Shown here: piece by piece, positions 7,190 to 13,657 of the stretch | Position numbering within the stretch: position 1 is the first letter of the stretch | Layout of the letters: each line of letters opens with the position of its first letter | Assembly: GCA_035549615.1 (NCBI GenBank) | Contig: DASZQO010000042.1 | Coordinates: 1-13,658 of the forward strand | Length of the DNA: 13,658 nt | Direction: 5' to 3' | Origin: JAKAWQ01 sp035549615 | Lineage (GTDB): Bacteria > Pseudomonadota > Alphaproteobacteria > Acetobacterales > Acetobacteraceae | Position numbers and translations under genes: made by a program | Notes under the pieces: generated by a model | Told to the model about the DNA's origin: nothing | Seen by the model: the letters and a program-made list of their open reading frames with translations, nothing else | The model's database searches: none

Positions 7190-7773
7190 TGGCGAAGGCG
7201 GCGCGCGGTCATCGCCGAGGGCATCCTTCAGGGCCGCGAGCCCCCCGTGCATCGGCGGGGAGCGGAAGTCCGAATTGCCCGGCGGCCTTGAAGGGCGGGA
7301 CATTGAGGCCGATCCATCTTCGTCCGGCCCCAAAAAGGACATGCGGGGGGATGGTGAAGTCCGCCAGACGCGCGCCGGCGATGACCGGCGGGGCCTTGGC
7401 CGGATCGGGCGATGGGCGGAGGATGCGATCAAAATAGCGCGAGGCAAGGTAACGCAAGGCGGTGTGGAAACGATCATTGCCCGAGACTGTGCCGTTGCCG
7501 GAATCCTTGAGCTGCCGGAGGGCGGGGCCTGCGCGCGGAAGCCTTGGCAGAAAAAGCCATGGCGGCATGGGCCATTGCTTGCTCGTTATGGCCGCGGAAT
7601 GTGGACCGGCTCTCGCCGGCCGCCGCAAGGCACCACTGGGCTGGCGACATCTCCGTGGCCGAAAATTACCCCGCTGCCGCCGAAAAGCGGCATTCCCAAG
7701 CCCGCGATGCCGGTGCGCCGGGGGCGAGACAATCCATCCAAGCCTGCGCCATGGTCAGGCGCATCGTGCCCAT
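7190..7773 (-). pseudogene. iolD: Decayed iolD (trihydroxycyclohexane-1,2-dione hydrolase) pseudogene
   Basis: IolD is the thiamine-diphosphate enzyme that opens the ring in myo-inositol catabolism, normally about 600 residues or more. On the minus strand its signature pieces appear in the right order but in different frames: RLTMAQA from the putative ATG at 7773; GVIFGHGDVA around 7690-7645; HNEQAMAHAAMAFSAKA at 7590-7540; QLKDSGNGTVSGNDRF and SRYFDRILRP at about 7514-7410; ARLADFT (7373-7353); WIGLNVPPF and LPLPADAR around 7316-7260; and LAALKDALGD after a last frame change. At least four frame changes are needed and the total is about 580 bases, so long internal segments are gone, including the region between AMAFSAKA and QLKD and most of the middle domain. 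No functional protein is possible. Confidence 0.82.
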
Positions 7774-8171
7774 AAATCGCCGGGTCTCCCCTTCCGAAAC
7801 GGGATAAGCTGCCGCCCGGCTCGGGCATAGGCCCATTCTCGCCGCCGACACCCTTCCGGCGTTGTGCGCCAGCCGCCCAACGCGCGACCCATGCCAAGCG
7901 TCGTGCCGACCGCCCCGTCAACCACGCTGTAGGGTTGCGTCTACCCGCCCGGCGCGCCACACGCGTCTCATCGCCGGATCAACGACTAGATCAACATATG
8001 GTGAAGGGCGAGGCGAGCTGCGCGTGTGGCGGCGCACCCGCGCGCGATCCGATCCTTGGGATCGCCCACCGAGAGGATCGGTGGTACCATATCTCTACAT
8101 GATCGGATCACTCTTGACGCGAAACTCGGGGGGAGGAGGGAGGCGCTCTGCGTCCTCCGTTCCCGGCGCGA
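7774..8171. other. Gene-free stretch with hairpins between the iolD remnant and the HU gene
   Basis: I recognise no gene on either strand. Three stem-loops cluster near the HU end: CGATCC/GGATCG (8050-8064), a 7-bp CCACCGA/TCGGTGG with loop GAGGA (8066-8084), and GGAGG-CGC paired with GCG-CCTCC around one bulged base (8139-8158). The last lies 14 bases past the HU stop and may help end that transcript, though no T-run follows. The area could hold more eroded inositol-locus DNA, but nothing could be matched. Confidence 0.4.
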
Positions 8172-8441
8172 TCAGACCGCTTTCTTGAGCGAGGGTGAAG
8201 CCTTGAAGCGGACCGTCTTGCCTGCCTTGACACGAATGGCCTCACCGGTTCGCGGGTTGAGGCCCTTGCGCGCCTTGGTCTTGCGCACCGTGAAGGTTCC
8301 GAAGCTCGGCAGCTTGAACTTGCCGGTTTTCTTGAGCTCCCGAACGATCGCCCCCATCAGTTCGCCGGCGGCACGATTGGCTGCGACCCCCGAAAGTTCC
8401 GCAGATTCTTGGAGTACTTGGGCTATGAACGCTTTAGACAT
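8172..8441 (-). CDS. HU-family DNA-binding protein
   Basis: An 89-residue histone-like protein of the HU/IHF family, a dimeric DNA-bending nucleoid protein. The N-terminal helices (SKAFIAQVLQESAELS) are followed by the family core KLPSFGTFTVRKTKARKG and the arm containing NPRTGEAI, whose Pro intercalates into the minor groove. The residue before NP is Leu, where HU and IHF usually have Arg (GRNP), a change in the DNA-contacting arm. ATG 8441 is chosen because it gives the normal HU N-terminus and has AGAGGA a few bases upstream; the frame runs nine codons further without a better start. It is transcribed away from murQ, with 147 bases between. HU and IHF subunits cannot be told apart with confidence, but the sequence is closer to HU. 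Confidence 0.93.
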   Translation of the reverse strand: MSKAFIAQVLQESAELSGVAANRAAGELMGAIVRELKKTGKFKLPSFGTFTVRKTKARKGLNPRTGEAIRVKAGKTVRFKASPSLKKAV

Positions 8442-8588
8442 TGTATCCTCTTTGTTTGGGGAACCCACGCCTCAGCACGTGTGTCACCGCATTTTCGTTG
8501 AAGAGAAGTGGCGCCTCTCCAAATTCAGCGCCGGAACGGCCTTTTAAAGGAAGTGACAAGATTCGGCCAGACCTTTTGAAGAAAAATC

Positions 8589-9518
8589 ATGCCCGTGAAT
8601 CCCACATTTGCGAATCTCACATATGAAACTACTGAATCCGCTGATGTACGCTTCGCCGATCTCGACGCCTGGCCGCCGGAAACGGTGCTTGAAATCCTCT
8701 GGGAATCCCAGCTTGCCGCCGTTGCCGCCGTGCGGCCCGCTCTCGGCCCGCTGGCCAGCGCCTGCCGCGCCGCAGCAGCCCGCCTCGCCGCCGGTGGACG
8801 GCTTGTCTACACGGGTGCAGGCACTTCGGCGAGAATTGCCGCACAGGATGGCGCAGAACTCGGCCCGACTTTCGGCTGGCCTTCCGAGCGCGTGCTGGTA
8901 TTGCCGGCGGGTGGGACCGAGGCCCTGCTTCGGGCCATCGAAAATGCAGAGGACGATGGCGAATCTGCGGCGAAAACGGTGACGCAGCATGCGATCGGCG
9001 CTCAGGATGTCGTGCTCGCCCTCGCTGCCAGCGGCACGACACCGTACTCGGTGATGCTGCTGAATGCCGCGCGGCGTGCCGGCGCGCTCACGATCGGCAT
9101 TGCCAACAGCCCAGGCACGGCATTGCTCGAAGCGGCCGAATATCCCGTGCTGATCGAAACCGGCGCCGAAGCAATCGCCGGGTCGACGCGGCTCAAAGCC
9201 GGCACGGCGCAGAAAGTCGTTCTCAATCTCTTCTCAAGTGTCGTGATGATCCTGCTCAGCCATGTCTATCGCGGCCGGATGGTCGATCTGCAAATCACCA
9301 ATGCCAAGCTCGGCCGGCGCGCGATTCGCACCATTTGCGACCTGGCCGGCGTGGGCGAGGACGTTGCCGCCTCGCTCCTTGCCCGCGCGCAGGGAAACAT
9401 CAAGCGTGCGCTGCTTCTCGCCCGTGGTCTCACGCCCGAGGAAGCGGACCGCGCGCTCGCGCGGCAGGGCGGAAATCTGCGAGCGGCGCTCGCCTCTCTC
9501 GATCATCCGTCAGCATGA
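8589..9518 (+). CDS. murQ: N-acetylmuramic acid 6-phosphate etherase
   Basis: MurQ splits the lactyl ether of MurNAc-6-phosphate to give GlcNAc-6-phosphate and D-lactate during peptidoglycan recycling in the cytoplasm. The 309-residue product has an SIS sugar-phosphate domain with GAGTSARIAAQDGAELGPTFG (shown in two parts: GAGTSAR at 76-82 and AELGPTFG at 89-96), the catalytic Glu90, the second Glu at 121 in NAEDD, the SIS Ser/Thr loop ALAASGTTPYS, and MVDLQITNAKL leading into the helical C-terminal domain. The loop residue after GTS is Ala, where E. coli has Gly. ATG 8589 gives the expected length, but only a weak GAAG-type ribosome site precedes it. nagA begins ten bases downstream, and its product acts on the MurQ product. 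Confidence 0.93.
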   Translation: MPVNPTFANLTYETTESADVRFADLDAWPPETVLEILWESQLAAVAAVRPALGPLASACRAAAARLAAGGRLVYTGAGTSARIAAQDGAELGPTFGWPSERVLVLPAGGTEALLRAIENAEDDGESAAKTVTQHAIGAQDVVLALAASGTTPYSVMLLNAARRAGALTIGIANSPGTALLEAAEYPVLIETGAEAIAGSTRLKAGTAQKVVLNLFSSVVMILLSHVYRGRMVDLQITNAKLGRRAIRTICDLAGVGEDVAASLLARAQGNIKRALLLARGLTPEEADRALARQGGNLRAALASLDHPSA

Positions 9519-9528
9519 CACGCTGGCT

Positions 9529-10725
9529 ATGAGAGAGGAGGCGATCCTCGTTCCGTTCCTGTTCGATGGCGCGAAGCTCCGCCCGGAACAGGCCGTGCTG
9601 GTCGAGAATGGGCACATTGCCGCCATCATTCCGCCATCGGAAGTTCCTGGAACGTATCCGATCACTCGCCCTCCTGGCGCAGCCTATCTTTCGCCCGGCC
9701 TGATCGATCTGCAGGTGAACGGCGGCGGCGGTGTTCTCTTCAATGATGACATCACGCCAGCGGGGCTTGCGCGCATTGCGGCCGCGCATCGCGCGCTCGG
9801 CACGTCCCATATCCAGCCGACACTGATGAGCGGGAGCACGGCGGAGATCGCCACCGCCCTCGACGCCGTGCGCACCGCCCTGGCGCGCGGCGTCCCTGGC
9901 ATCCTCGGGCTGCATATCGAAGGCCCGTTCTTCAATCCGCGTCGCCGCGGCATCCATCCGGCGCGCGCGATCCGCCCGATGAACGCGGAGGATCTCGATC
10001 TTCTCACGGCTCCTTTTCCCGGCCCCCTCACGCTCACATTGGCACCCGAGACCGTGCCGGAGGCAGCGCTTCGCAGGCTTGCCGCCGCCGGTGTGGTTTT
10101 GCTTGCGGGCCATACCGAGGCGACACCCGAGGAGATTGCGCGGGCGCGGAAAGCCGGCCTTGCCGGGTTCACGCATCTCTTCAACGCCATGCCGCCCATT
10201 GCCGGCCGCGTGCCAGGTCCGGCCGGCGCGGCGCTGACCGATCGCGAGAGTTTCGCCTCGATCATTGTCGACGGGCTGCATGTTCATCCGGAAGCCGTCC
10301 GCCTCGCACTGGCGGCCAAGGCAACGGACCATCTTTTTCTCGTCTCCGATGCCATGCCGACGGTGGGCGCAGCGATCGATTCCTTTTTTGTCGGCGAAAG
10401 TCTCATTCGCCTCAAGGAAGGAAGGCTGGTCGATGAAGCGGGCACGCTGGGGGGCGCCCACCTCTCGCTCGCCGAGGCGGTACGCAATGTCCATCGCCTG
10501 CTCGGGCTCGCTCCGGCCGAGGCGCTCCGGATGGCCACCGCAACACCACTGGCCTGCCTCCGTACGAGACGCGGCCTCGAGGATAACCCGCCAGGCTCGC
10601 TTGTGCCGGGCGGGCGCGCCGATCTCGCGCTGTTCGATCGCTCTCTCGCGCTGCTCGGAAGCTGGGAAGGTGGCATCTTCAGGCCGGGTCCCGAGAGGGA
10701 GCCGCCGAGCGTGGGAAAATCATAA
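9529..10725 (+). CDS. nagA: N-acetylglucosamine-6-phosphate deacetylase
   Basis: NagA removes the acetyl group from GlcNAc-6-phosphate, giving glucosamine-6-phosphate that can re-enter cell-wall synthesis or glycolysis. The 398-residue amidohydrolase has SPGLIDLQVNGGGG (residues 55-68), the metal ligand Glu131 in LHIEGPF, His195 in AGHTEAT, His216 in FTHLFNAM, substrate-binding His251 in VDGLHVHP, and the catalytic Asp274 in LVSDAMP. This is the single-metal NagA pattern, as in E. coli. It starts ten bases after murQ with no clear ribosome site of its own, so translational coupling to murQ is likely. Together they form a two-step route from MurNAc-6-P to GlcN-6-P. No kinase, transporter or nagB is present in the window. 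Confidence 0.95.
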   Translation: MREEAILVPFLFDGAKLRPEQAVLVENGHIAAIIPPSEVPGTYPITRPPGAAYLSPGLIDLQVNGGGGVLFNDDITPAGLARIAAAHRALGTSHIQPTLMSGSTAEIATALDAVRTALARGVPGILGLHIEGPFFNPRRRGIHPARAIRPMNAEDLDLLTAPFPGPLTLTLAPETVPEAALRRLAAAGVVLLAGHTEATPEEIARARKAGLAGFTHLFNAMPPIAGRVPGPAGAALTDRESFASIIVDGLHVHPEAVRLALAAKATDHLFLVSDAMPTVGAAIDSFFVGESLIRLKEGRLVDEAGTLGGAHLSLAEAVRNVHRLLGLAPAEALRMATATPLACLRTRRGLEDNPPGSLVPGGRADLALFDRSLALLGSWEGGIFRPGPEREPPSVGKS

Positions 10726-10747
10726 AAAAAGAGCGGCGTTTTGGCCG
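10724..10747. terminator. Shared terminator between convergent nagA and nikR
   Basis: CGGC (10734-10737) and GCCG (10744-10747) form a short stem. Read on the minus strand it comes right after the nikR stop and is followed by CTC and then seven T's (10724-10730), a usable intrinsic terminator for nikR. On the plus strand a TTT follows the stem, so it may also stop nagA transcripts. The stem is only four base pairs. Confidence 0.45.
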
Positions 10748-10749
10748 TT

Positions 10750-11208
10750 TCAGGCGCGGATATGAGCATGCGGCGCAGTGCCGGGACCGTGATCATGTCG
10801 CGTGCCCGATTCGCTTACCGGCACCACATGCAGGCTGGCATGACGAACGCCGCGTTCCACTGTGATCGCATCGGCGAGCGCGCGCACGTCGGCCAGCTTG
10901 CCTTCGAGAACCGAGACCTCCAGCGCGCTTTCGTGATCGATCGGCACCCGCACTGTCGAGACCACGAGATCGTGATGATCGTGCAGCGCACGGCTCAGAA
11001 TCTGCGCCAGCCCCCTCGTCTCATAGTCGAAAATATAGGCAAGCACGGCCATGCAGAGCGTCTTGCCCTGGGTGACGGTCTCGCGCGCGGCGGCGGCCCG
11101 GATCATATCACGAACAGCCTCGGAGCGGCTTGCATAGCCGCGGCGCTGCATCAGCGCGTCCACCATCTGCAAAAGCTCATCGTCGATCGTGATGGTGACT
11201 CGTTCCAT
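10750..11208 (-). CDS. nikR: NikR-family ribbon-helix-helix regulator with substituted nickel ligands
   Basis: NikR is a tetrameric nickel-dependent repressor of nickel uptake genes. This 152-residue protein aligns without gaps to E. coli NikR through residue 130: RVTITIDDELL and RRGYASRSEAVRDMIR form the ribbon-helix-helix DNA-binding domain (1-40), and ALHDHHDLVV and LEVSVLEGK belong to the C-terminal ACT-like metal domain. Of the four square-planar nickel ligands only His76 remains; His87 is Arg, His89 is Pro (VRVPI for LHVHI) and Cys95 is Ala (HESA). A 20-residue extension ends the protein with RHDHGPGTAPHAHIRA, holding four histidines. Divergent transcription from the second NiCoT permease suggests it controls that gene. 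It may sense nickel through other residues, another metal, or work metal-free. ATG 11208 matches the family start; the ribosome site is weak. Confidence 0.88.
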   Translation of the reverse strand: MERVTITIDDELLQMVDALMQRRGYASRSEAVRDMIRAAAARETVTQGKTLCMAVLAYIFDYETRGLAQILSRALHDHHDLVVSTVRVPIDHESALEVSVLEGKLADVRALADAITVERGVRHASLHVVPVSESGTRHDHGPGTAPHAHIRA

Positions 11209-11381
11209 ATCCGGGTGGTCCTGGAGCGTGATCGCCGGTGGTGAATTCCTCGAAAGCGCGAATCATGCGGGAAAACAAAAAACCAAGGCGGGATGCACGG
11301 GTGCAGGCAAACATATTCCACTTTAGAGAATCCGTTCCCCCAATCAAGCGTACGGGCATCGGAACCGCAGGTTCAAGCGGA

Positions 11382-11417
11382 TTGACAATATGATATTTTA
11401 CGAAAATAGTATGACAA
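11382..11417. promoter_or_regulatory. Superimposed divergent promoters and dyad between nikR and NiCoT-2
   Basis: Plus strand: a perfect TTGACA (11382-11387) is followed after 17 bases by AATAGT (11405-11410), or after 19 by TAGTAT. Minus strand: TTGTCA (11412-11417) is followed after 16 bases by TATCAT (11390-11395). The two promoters thus occupy the same AT-rich patch in opposite directions. Inside it TATTTT-ACG-AAAATA (11394-11408) is a perfect dyad, and TATGA occurs twice with 16 bases between. A regulator bound here would affect both genes; NikR is the obvious candidate, although no E. coli-type GTATGA-N16-TCATAC site is present. The remaining 11209-11381 shows nothing clear. Confidence 0.5.
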
Positions 11418-11450
11418 CGGGAAAACCAGGCGCGGAAGCAGGTGGTCTTG

Positions 11451-12518
11451 ATGAGGTGTCTGTTGCGGAACAGGCTGTGGGATCTCTTCGACGATCGCAA
11501 GGACGGCCTCCGCGCCAAGGTGGCCGGACTCTATGCCGTTCTGATCGCTGCCAACCTCGCCGCCTGGGTCTGGGCTTTCCTCTCGTTCCGGCACTATCCG
11601 CTGCTGCTCGGCACCGCCCTTCTCGCCTATGGCTTCGGGTTGCGCCATGCGGTGGATGCAGACCACATCGCCGCGATCGACAATGTCACGCGCAAGCTGA
11701 TGCAGGAGGGCAAGCGGCCGGTCGCTGTCGGCTTCTTCTTTTCCCTTGGCCATTCGACCATCGTCGTGCTTGCCTCGGTCGGCATCGCCGCCACGGCGCT
11801 CGCGCTCAAGAGCCAATTCGACACCTTCCAGACGGTTGGCGGTGTCATCGGAACCCTGGTTTCCTCGTTCTTTCTGCTCGCGATCGCGGCGATGAATCTG
11901 GTGATCCTGGCCGGGGTCTATCGGACCTTCCGCCGGGTGACAAAGGGCGGGCGCTATGAGGAGGAGGATTTCAACGCCCTGCTCGCGGGACGCGGCCTGC
12001 TGGCCCGGCTGTTCCGCCCGATGTTCCGCCTGGTGCGGCAGAGCTGGCACATGTACCCGCTCGGCTTTCTCTTCGGTCTCGGCTTCGACACGGCAACGGA
12101 AATCGGGCTGCTCGGCATCTCGGCGGCCGAAGCGGCGAAAGGAATGCCGATCTGGTCGATCCTCGTCTTCCCTGCACTTTTCACCGCGGGGATGTCGCTG
12201 ATCGACACGACCGACAGCATCCTGATGCTCGGCGCCTATGGTTGGGCCTTCGTCAAGCCGGTGCGCAAGCTCTATTACAACCTCACGATCACGTTCGTTT
12301 CGGTGATCGTCGCTCTCATCGTCGGCGGGATCGAGGCGCTCGGCCTCATCGGCGATCAGTTCGGCCTGCAAGGGAGCTTCTGGCGGGCGATGGATGCGCT
12401 GAACGACAATTTCGGCACCATCGGCTATGTGATCGTCGCAGTCTTCGTGCTGAGCTGGACAACCGCGGCGCTGATCTATCGCGTTCGCGGCTACGCGCGG
12501 CTGGAAATGGAAGGCTGA
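11451..12518 (+). CDS. NiCoT-family nickel/cobalt permease (copy 2)
   Basis: A 355-residue inner-membrane Ni2+/Co2+ permease, clearly paralogous to the product of 2575-3645; by eye about two thirds of aligned residues are the same, including whole motifs. It has the signature RHAVDADHIAAIDN (65-78), FFSLGHS, LGFDTATE and GMSLIDTTDS, and about eight hydrophobic segments. ATG 11451 is preferred because AGGTGG lies five bases upstream; GTG 11442 and TTG 11448 are in-frame alternatives. It lies divergent from nikR with the promoter patch about 35 bases upstream and has no B12 riboswitch, so it is probably the nickel-regulated copy. No urease or hydrogenase gene that would use nickel is in the window. 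Confidence 0.95.
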   Translation: MRCLLRNRLWDLFDDRKDGLRAKVAGLYAVLIAANLAAWVWAFLSFRHYPLLLGTALLAYGFGLRHAVDADHIAAIDNVTRKLMQEGKRPVAVGFFFSLGHSTIVVLASVGIAATALALKSQFDTFQTVGGVIGTLVSSFFLLAIAAMNLVILAGVYRTFRRVTKGGRYEEEDFNALLAGRGLLARLFRPMFRLVRQSWHMYPLGFLFGLGFDTATEIGLLGISAAEAAKGMPIWSILVFPALFTAGMSLIDTTDSILMLGAYGWAFVKPVRKLYYNLTITFVSVIVALIVGGIEALGLIGDQFGLQGSFWRAMDALNDNFGTIGYVIVAVFVLSWTTAALIYRVRGYARLEMEG

Positions 12519-12522
12519 GGAC

Positions 12523-12549
12523 GCGGGCAGAAGAGAGAGTTCCGCCCGC
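12523..12549 (+). terminator. Hairpin after NiCoT-2, possible terminator
   Basis: GCGGGC (12523-12528) pairs with GCCCGC (12544-12549) across a 15-base loop, immediately after the permease stop. The pyrimidine-rich stretch GTCTTTCTTC follows at a few bases' distance. This is a plausible but imperfect terminator. Confidence 0.35.
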
Positions 12550-12553
12550 CGCC

Positions 12554-12592
12554 CAGTCTTTCTTCAGGGTCTTTCCTCGGGGTCTTTCCTTA
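12554..12592. repeat. Three imperfect 13-bp tandem repeats between convergent genes
   Basis: CAGTCTTTCTTCA (12554-12566), GGGTCTTTCCTCG (12567-12579) and GGGTCTTTCCTTA (12580-12592) follow one another in register. The last unit contains the complement of the aldehyde dehydrogenase stop codon, so the array reaches into that gene's end. The function is unknown; it may be a slippage product or part of a termination region. Confidence 0.6.
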
Positions 12593-13657
12593 GGCGCTCG
12601 CCTGCGAGACGAACTTGGTGACGAGATAGGCCTCAATCGCCTCGAGTCCGCCTTCGGAGCCATATCCCGAATCCTTGACCCCGCCGAACGGCACTTCTGG
12701 CAGCGCGAGCCCGTGGTGGTTGATCGAGATCATCCCCGTCTCCACCGCGTTTGCGATTGCCGTCGCGGTCTTCGCCGAGCCCGTATAGGCATAGGCGGCG
12801 AGCCCGTAATTCAGCCGGTTCGCCTCCGCGACCACCTCATCGAACTCGCGGAACGGCGCGATCAGGGCCACCGGGCCGAAGGGTTCCTCGTTCATCGCCC
12901 GCGCCGTCTTCGGCACATTCGTCAGCACCGTGGGCTCGAAGAAATAGCCTTTGTTGCCGATGCGCTTGCCACCCGTCACCAGCTCCGCGCCCTTCTGCAC
13001 GGCGTCGGTGATGAAGCCTTCCATCGCCGCCACCCGACGCTCATGGGCGAGCGGGCCCATCTGGGTCGCGGGATCGAGCCCGTCCCCCACCTTCAGCCCC
13101 TTGGCGACCGCGACGAAGCGATCGACAAAATCGTCATACACCTTCTCCTGCACCAGGAAGCGCGTCGGCGCGATGCAGACCTGGCCGGCGTTGCGGAATT
13201 TGTTGGCCGAGAGGATCTTCGTCGCCGCCTCGACATCCGCGTCCTCAAAAACGATGGCCGGCGCATGTCCGCCGAGCTCCATCGTCACCCGTTTCATGTG
13301 CGCGCCGGCGAGCGCCGCAAGCTGCTTGCCGACCGCGGTCGAGCCGGTGAAGGAGATCTTCCGCACCACCGGGTGCGGGATCAGGTAGCCCGAGATATCG
13401 CCAGGCACGCCGAAGACGAGGTTGAGCACGCCCGCCGGCAGGCCGGCGTCGACATAGGCCTGGACCAGCGCGGCGCAGCTTGCCGGCGTCTCCTCGGGGC
13501 CCTTCAGGATCACCGAGCAGCCGGTGGCGATGGCGGCGGAGATCTTTCGCACCGCCTGGTTGACCGGGAAGTTCCATGGCGTGAAGGCGGCGGCGACGCC
13601 CACCGGCTCCTTGACGACGAGCTGATAGACCCCCGGAGCACGCGCCGGCACCACGCG
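12590..13657 (-). CDS. NAD(P)-dependent aldehyde dehydrogenase, succinate-semialdehyde dehydrogenase-like (5' end outside window)
   Basis: The frame is open to the window edge, so the N-terminus is missing; about 355 residues are visible of an expected 480 or so. It belongs to the aldehyde dehydrogenase superfamily, which oxidises aldehydes to acids with NAD(P)+. Visible motifs are PWNFPVNQ, GPEETPAS, the cofactor loop FTGSTAVGK, the general-base Glu in MELGGHAP, the catalytic Cys in NAGQVCIAPTRF, NEEPFGPVA, and PFGGVKDSGYGSEGG near the C-terminus. The PFGGVKDSG ending and overall pattern resemble GabD-type succinate-semialdehyde dehydrogenases, but the GQVC loop also fits related semialdehyde dehydrogenases, so the substrate is open. 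It lacks the GERC loop of methylmalonate-semialdehyde dehydrogenase and is therefore not IolA. Confidence 0.92.
   Translation of the reverse strand, partial: RVVPARAPGVYQLVVKEPVGVAAAFTPWNFPVNQAVRKISAAIATGCSVILKGPEETPASCAALVQAYVDAGLPAGVLNLVFGVPGDISGYLIPHPVVRKISFTGSTAVGKQLAALAGAHMKRVTMELGGHAPAIVFEDADVEAATKILSANKFRNAGQVCIAPTRFLVQEKVYDDFVDRFVAVAKGLKVGDGLDPATQMGPLAHERRVAAMEGFITDAVQKGAELVTGGKRIGNKGYFFEPTVLTNVPKTARAMNEEPFGPVALIAPFREFDEVVAEANRLNYGLAAYAYTGSAKTATAIANAVETGMISINHHGLALPEVPFGGVKDSGYGSEGGLEAIEAYLVTKFVSQASA

Noticed and set aside
9430..10494. Long minus-strand open frame opposite nagA
   Set aside because: nagA has a complete active site and normal length; the antisense frame is a composition artefact.
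11318..11332. Sigma-54-like GTGGAATATGTTTGCC on the minus strand upstream of nikR
   Set aside because: The GG and GC elements are nine rather than ten bases apart and other consensus positions fail.
11209..11450. E. coli-type NikR operator GTATGA-N16-TCATAC upstream of the second permease
   Set aside because: Only a GTATGA half-site is present; the partner does not occur at the required spacing, so a canonical site is not claimed.
11373..12371. Long minus-strand open frame opposite the second NiCoT permease
   Set aside because: It mirrors the artefact seen opposite the first permease (charged antisense of a membrane protein).
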